Shown: positions 61,456-64,000 of the stretch, piece after piece
Numbering within the stretch: the first letter of the stretch is position 1
How the letters are laid out: each line of letters begins with the position of its first letter
Source of the DNA: Caryophanales bacterium UBA5729
Lineage (GTDB): Bacteria > Bacillota_I > Bacilli_A > Izemoplasmatales > Hujiaoplasmataceae
Length of the DNA stretch: 64,000 nt
Reading direction: 5' to 3'
NCBI GenBank assembly: GCA_002419505.1
Contig: DIGF01000012.1
Location: 310,001-374,000 of the forward strand
Position numbers and translations under genes: made by a program
The notes under the pieces: generated by a model
Told to the model about the DNA's origin: nothing
Seen by the model: only the letters and a program-made list of their open reading frames with translations
Database searches by the model: none

Positions 61456-61479
61456 ATTTAACTCCTTGTACATCTAATA

Positions 61480-61488
61480 ATTTTATCA
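61480..61488 (-). promoter_or_regulatory. extended -10 of the tyrA-aro operon
   Basis: The minus strand reads TATGATAAAAT, 25 nt before the tyrA ATG. No attenuator or T-box is visible: the leader is too short. Confidence 0.55.
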
Positions 61489-61578
61489 TAAATTTGAATA
61501 AAAATGTTAATACAGCTTCAATCATATTTAAAAATAGCCAAATTTTCACGGTAAAACTTTATCTACAGGGTTAGATTG

Positions 61579-61587
61579 TGATATAAT
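61579..61587 (+). promoter_or_regulatory. extended -10 of the flavin reductase-folD-purB unit
   Basis: TGTGATATAAT, 26 nt before the ATG at 61613; only a poor -35 (TTATCT, 61559-61564). Confidence 0.6.
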
Positions 61588-61612
61588 TAACATAGTAAGC
61601 AAGGAGGATATT

Positions 61613-62128
61613 ATGTATAAAGAAATCGATGTTTTTGAATATTCGAATATTGTTTTGGAGAAAATGAGTCCAGGAATATTTTTAAATACTAAGAAAGCAG
61701 ATACCATCAACTCGATGATAATTGGTTGGGGAGGAATAACTGTTATTTGGGGACGACCGATATTTATTGTTTTAGTAAGAGACTCACGAGCAACTTACGA
61801 TTTAATTGAATCAAGTAATGAATTCACTGTTTCAGTTCCAATCAAGAACAAGTTGTTGAAAGAAATAGGAATTTGTGGAACTAAATCTCTTAGAGATATG
61901 GATAAGTTCAAAGAATGTAATTTTACCCCGATTAAAGGCCGGAAAATAGATACGCCGATAATTGCTGAGGCAGATTTACATTATGAGTGTAGAGTTATAT
62001 ATAAGCAAACTTTAGATCAAAAATCAGTTTTGCCAATAGTAAAATCAAGATATTATAACAATAACGCCAATCATACAGTTTATTACGGTGAAATTGTTGA
62101 TCAATATTTGTATCAAAAGGAGGAATAG
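61613..62128 (+). CDS. flavin reductase-like FMN-binding protein
   Basis: The 171-residue protein has the split-barrel flavin reductase pattern. NSMIIGWGGITVIWGRPIFIVLVRDSRATYDLI (read in two parts, about residues 32-64) matches the flavoredoxin/FlaRed core, and FTVSVPI and LHYECRVIYK follow. It probably binds FMN and moves electrons from NAD(P)H or another partner. AAGGAGG precedes the ATG. It lies 2 nt before folD, so they share a transcript. Physiological partner unknown. Confidence 0.87.
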   Translation: MYKEIDVFEYSNIVLEKMSPGIFLNTKKADTINSMIIGWGGITVIWGRPIFIVLVRDSRATYDLIESSNEFTVSVPIKNKLLKEIGICGTKSLRDMDKFKECNFTPIKGRKIDTPIIAEADLHYECRVIYKQTLDQKSVLPIVKSRYYNNNANHTVYYGEIVDQYLYQKEE

Positions 62129-62130
62129 AT

Positions 62131-62985
62131 ATGGCTATTATTTTAGATGGAACAACGCTGGCTAACAAAATTAAATCAAGGTTAAAAATAGAAATAGAGA
62201 AATATATTAACAAATATCAAATTGAACCACATTTAGCTGTTGTTTTAGTAGGCGCAGATCCGGCAAGCGAAACATATGTTAGATTTAAAGAAAAAGCTTC
62301 AATGCAAGTTGGCATGAAATCAACAATAATTAAAAAACCAGCTGATATTAACGAACAAGAATTAATAGAAGTTATTGAAGAATTGAATAATGATCCAAGT
62401 GTTCATGGTATATTATTACAATTGCCCATTCCTAAACATATAAATTCGGAAAAAGTGATTAATTCAATTAATTATAGAAAAGACGTTGATGGATTTGCGA
62501 ATGAAAACGTTGCTAAATTAAGCAAAAATCAAGATGCTTTAGTTCCATGCACTCCTCTTGGAATCACAAGAATTTTAGATGAGTATAACATTAAAACCGA
62601 AGGAGAACATTGCGTAATTATTGGTAGAAGTCAAATAGTCGGAAAACCAATGGCCCAGTTAATGCTGCAAAGAAACTCTACTGTTACTATTTGTCATTCT
62701 AGAACAATGAATATCAGAGAAATTACAAATCAAGCTGATATTTTAATAGCTGCTATTGGTAAAGCGCATATGGTTGATGAGTCTTTTGTTAAAGATGGCG
62801 CAGTGGTAATTGATGTAGGCGTGTCTAGAGTTGATGGAAAACTTTATGGAGATGTCAATTTTGAAAAAGTAGAAACTAAAGCTAGCTATATTACTCCTAT
62901 GCCAGGAGGGGTTGGACCAATGACGATAGCGTGTTTGTTGGAAAATACTTTAAAATGCTATCTAGATTTAGTCGGAGAAAAATAA
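62131..62985 (+). CDS. folD: methylenetetrahydrofolate dehydrogenase / cyclohydrolase
   Basis: The 284-residue bifunctional enzyme supplies formyl- and methylene-tetrahydrofolate. It shows the active-site YVRFKEKASMQVGMKS with the catalytic Lys, LQLPIPKHI, PCTPLGI, the NADP loop VIIGRSQIVGKPMAQLML and the C-terminal YITPMPGGVGPMTIACLLENT. Length is typical. The stop overlaps the purB start by one base (TAATG). With glyA it completes a basic one-carbon route. Confidence 0.97.
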   Translation: MAIILDGTTLANKIKSRLKIEIEKYINKYQIEPHLAVVLVGADPASETYVRFKEKASMQVGMKSTIIKKPADINEQELIEVIEELNNDPSVHGILLQLPIPKHINSEKVINSINYRKDVDGFANENVAKLSKNQDALVPCTPLGITRILDEYNIKTEGEHCVIIGRSQIVGKPMAQLMLQRNSTVTICHSRTMNIREITNQADILIAAIGKAHMVDESFVKDGAVVIDVGVSRVDGKLYGDVNFEKVETKASYITPMPGGVGPMTIACLLENTLKCYLDLVGEK

Positions 62986-64000
62986 TGATAGATCGATATA
63001 CAAATCCTAGGATGAAAAGTCTTTGGTCAGATAAAAGTAAGTTTGATGTATTTTTAGAAATTGAAATTTTAAATGCAGAAGCTTTAAATCATTTAGAAAT
63101 TGTTAGTGATGAAGAATTAAGTCTTATTAAGAATAACGCTAGTTATTCATTAAAAAGAGTTAAACAACTTGAAAAAGAAACAAAGCATGATGTTATTGCT
63201 TTTACAAGAGCTGTTTCAGAGAGCCTTGGCAGAGAAAAAAGATTTATTCATTATGGATTGACTTCAACCGATGTCGTTGATACAACATATGGAGTTTTGC
63301 TTAAAAGAGCAAATGAGATAATTAAAACTGATGTAAAAAATTTTTTAAAAGTTTTAAAAACTCAAGCTTTTAAGTATAAAGAAACTTATTGTATCGGAAG
63401 AACTCATGGGATTCATGCGGATATTACCCTTTTCGGTTTGAAGTTCGCTTTATGGTTTGATGAATTGTCAAGAAATTATCAGAGGTTTTTAAGAGCTGCT
63501 GAAGAAATCGAGGTTGGAAAAATTTCTGGCGCTGTAGGAAATTATGCCTTCATAGATACTGAAATTGAGAGATATGTTTGCCGGAAATTAGGTTTAGGAA
63601 CCGTTAATATATCCACACAAACTTTGCAAAGAGATCGACATGCTAATTATTTGAGTTCTTTGGTTTTATTAGCTTCAACATTAGAAAAAATTGCTGTAGA
63701 AATTCGTCATTTACAACGAACGGAAGTTAGCGAAGTTAGAGAACCTTTTTCTGATAAACAAAAAGGATCTTCCGCAATGCCGCATAAGAAAAACCCCATT
63801 GTTAGCGAAAACATTTCCGGGATAACTAGAGTTTTAAGAGGTTATATGCTTTCTACTTTTGAAAATATTGCTTTGTGGCACGAAAGAGATATAAGTCATT
63901 CTTCTGTTGAAAGAATAGTTTTGGCAGATGCAACAACACTTATCGACTATATGTTTACTAGATATATAAAAGTCATTAAAGATTTAGTAGTCGATGAGAA
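62985..64000 (+). CDS. purB: adenylosuccinate lyase (5' part, runs off the window)
   Basis: The reading frame starts MIDRYTNPRMKSLWSDKSKF and continues open to the end of the window (338 codons). It contains RFIHYGLTSTDVVDTTYG and TEVSEVREPF, and the lyase signature SSAMPHKKNPI near residue 265, so the catalytic Ser loop is present. The C-terminal fifth is missing because of the window edge, not because of damage. It cleaves adenylosuccinate and SAICAR in purine synthesis. TAATG coupling to folD. Confidence 0.96.
   Translation, partial: MIDRYTNPRMKSLWSDKSKFDVFLEIEILNAEALNHLEIVSDEELSLIKNNASYSLKRVKQLEKETKHDVIAFTRAVSESLGREKRFIHYGLTSTDVVDTTYGVLLKRANEIIKTDVKNFLKVLKTQAFKYKETYCIGRTHGIHADITLFGLKFALWFDELSRNYQRFLRAAEEIEVGKISGAVGNYAFIDTEIERYVCRKLGLGTVNISTQTLQRDRHANYLSSLVLLASTLEKIAVEIRHLQRTEVSEVREPFSDKQKGSSAMPHKKNPIVSENISGITRVLRGYMLSTFENIALWHERDISHSSVERIVLADATTLIDYMFTRYIKVIKDLVVDE

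Noticed and set aside
1..64000. CRISPR arrays, insertion sequences, prophage, toxin-antitoxin or restriction genes
   Set aside because: I looked for spaced direct repeats, transposase motifs and terminal inverted repeats and saw none; nearly every base belongs to housekeeping genes.

Overview
The window is a gene-dense, AT-rich bacterial chromosome segment around the replication origin (rpmH / oriC / dnaA / dnaN at about 47.0-50.1 kb). Gene content and synteny are those of a low-GC Firmicute or a deep-branching Mollicutes relative: hprK-lgt-whiA, a yutD/NifU/pgpA block, jag-yidC-rnpA-rpmH, the diadenylate cyclase cdaA, ppaX, RNase M5 and an AroAI-beta type DAHP synthase. TGA is used as a stop (for example whiA, pncA, ppaX and aroC) and TGG encodes Trp, so this is the standard bacterial code, not the Mycoplasma/Spiroplasma code. 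My best inference is an Acholeplasma-, Izemoplasma- or Haloplasma-like lineage. I cannot prove this from the window alone.

Layout. 0-1 kb: tRNA-Ser(GCU) and a membrane protein. 1-15 kb (minus strand): tex; a membrane thioredoxin-like protein; an envelope/regulatory operon (membrane protein, hprK, lgt, whiA, acpS); and a repair operon pcrA-ligA-uvrA. 15-18 kb (plus): sodA, then the nicotinamide salvage pair pncA-pncB. 17.9-22 kb (minus): tsaE-tsaB-rimI-tsaD-glnS, joining t6A tRNA modification to a glutaminyl-tRNA synthetase. 22-27 kb: a lipid-kinase-like gene, pgi, an S1 protein, yutD-nifU-pgpA, and ispD-ispF. 27-31.6 kb: a membrane protein with a degenerate GGDEF domain, a three-part FAD-oxidoreductase/SCP2/membrane fusion in the same operon as ispDF, and cdaA. 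31.6-36 kb: a gtrA / GT2 / yfhO glycosylation operon. 36-44 kb: hflX, dusB, hslO, lipid kinase-rnmV-rsmA-glyA, ppaX-HIT. 44-50 kb: pth-jag-yidC-rnpA-rpmH, oriC, dnaA, dnaN. 50-54 kb: FAD protein, purA, aminotransferase. 54.3-61.5 kb (minus): one seven-gene operon, tyrA-aroA-aroB-aroC-aroEK-aroQ-aroF, encoding all seven chorismate-pathway activities plus prephenate dehydrogenase, with AroE and AroK fused. 61.6-64 kb: flavin reductase-like gene, folD and the start of purB.

Most genes are co-oriented with replication away from oriC (minus on the left, plus on the right). The aro operon is the largest block facing the fork. Genes are packed with 1-4 nt overlaps, and transcription units often end in clear hairpin-plus-U-tract terminators, several shared between convergent genes. 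Many units start with an extended -10 element, most often exactly TGATATAAT, with a poor -35. The stable-RNA and ribosomal-protein promoters (tRNA-Ser, rpmH) instead carry a perfect TTGACA.

There are no mobile elements, CRISPR arrays or prophage. The unusual content is protein architecture: a prolipoprotein diacylglyceryl transferase that itself starts with a lipoprotein signal and an InlB-type repeat, a YidC with an extra lipoprotein ectodomain, the FAD-SCP2-membrane fusion linked to isoprenoid genes, and the AroE-AroK fusion.
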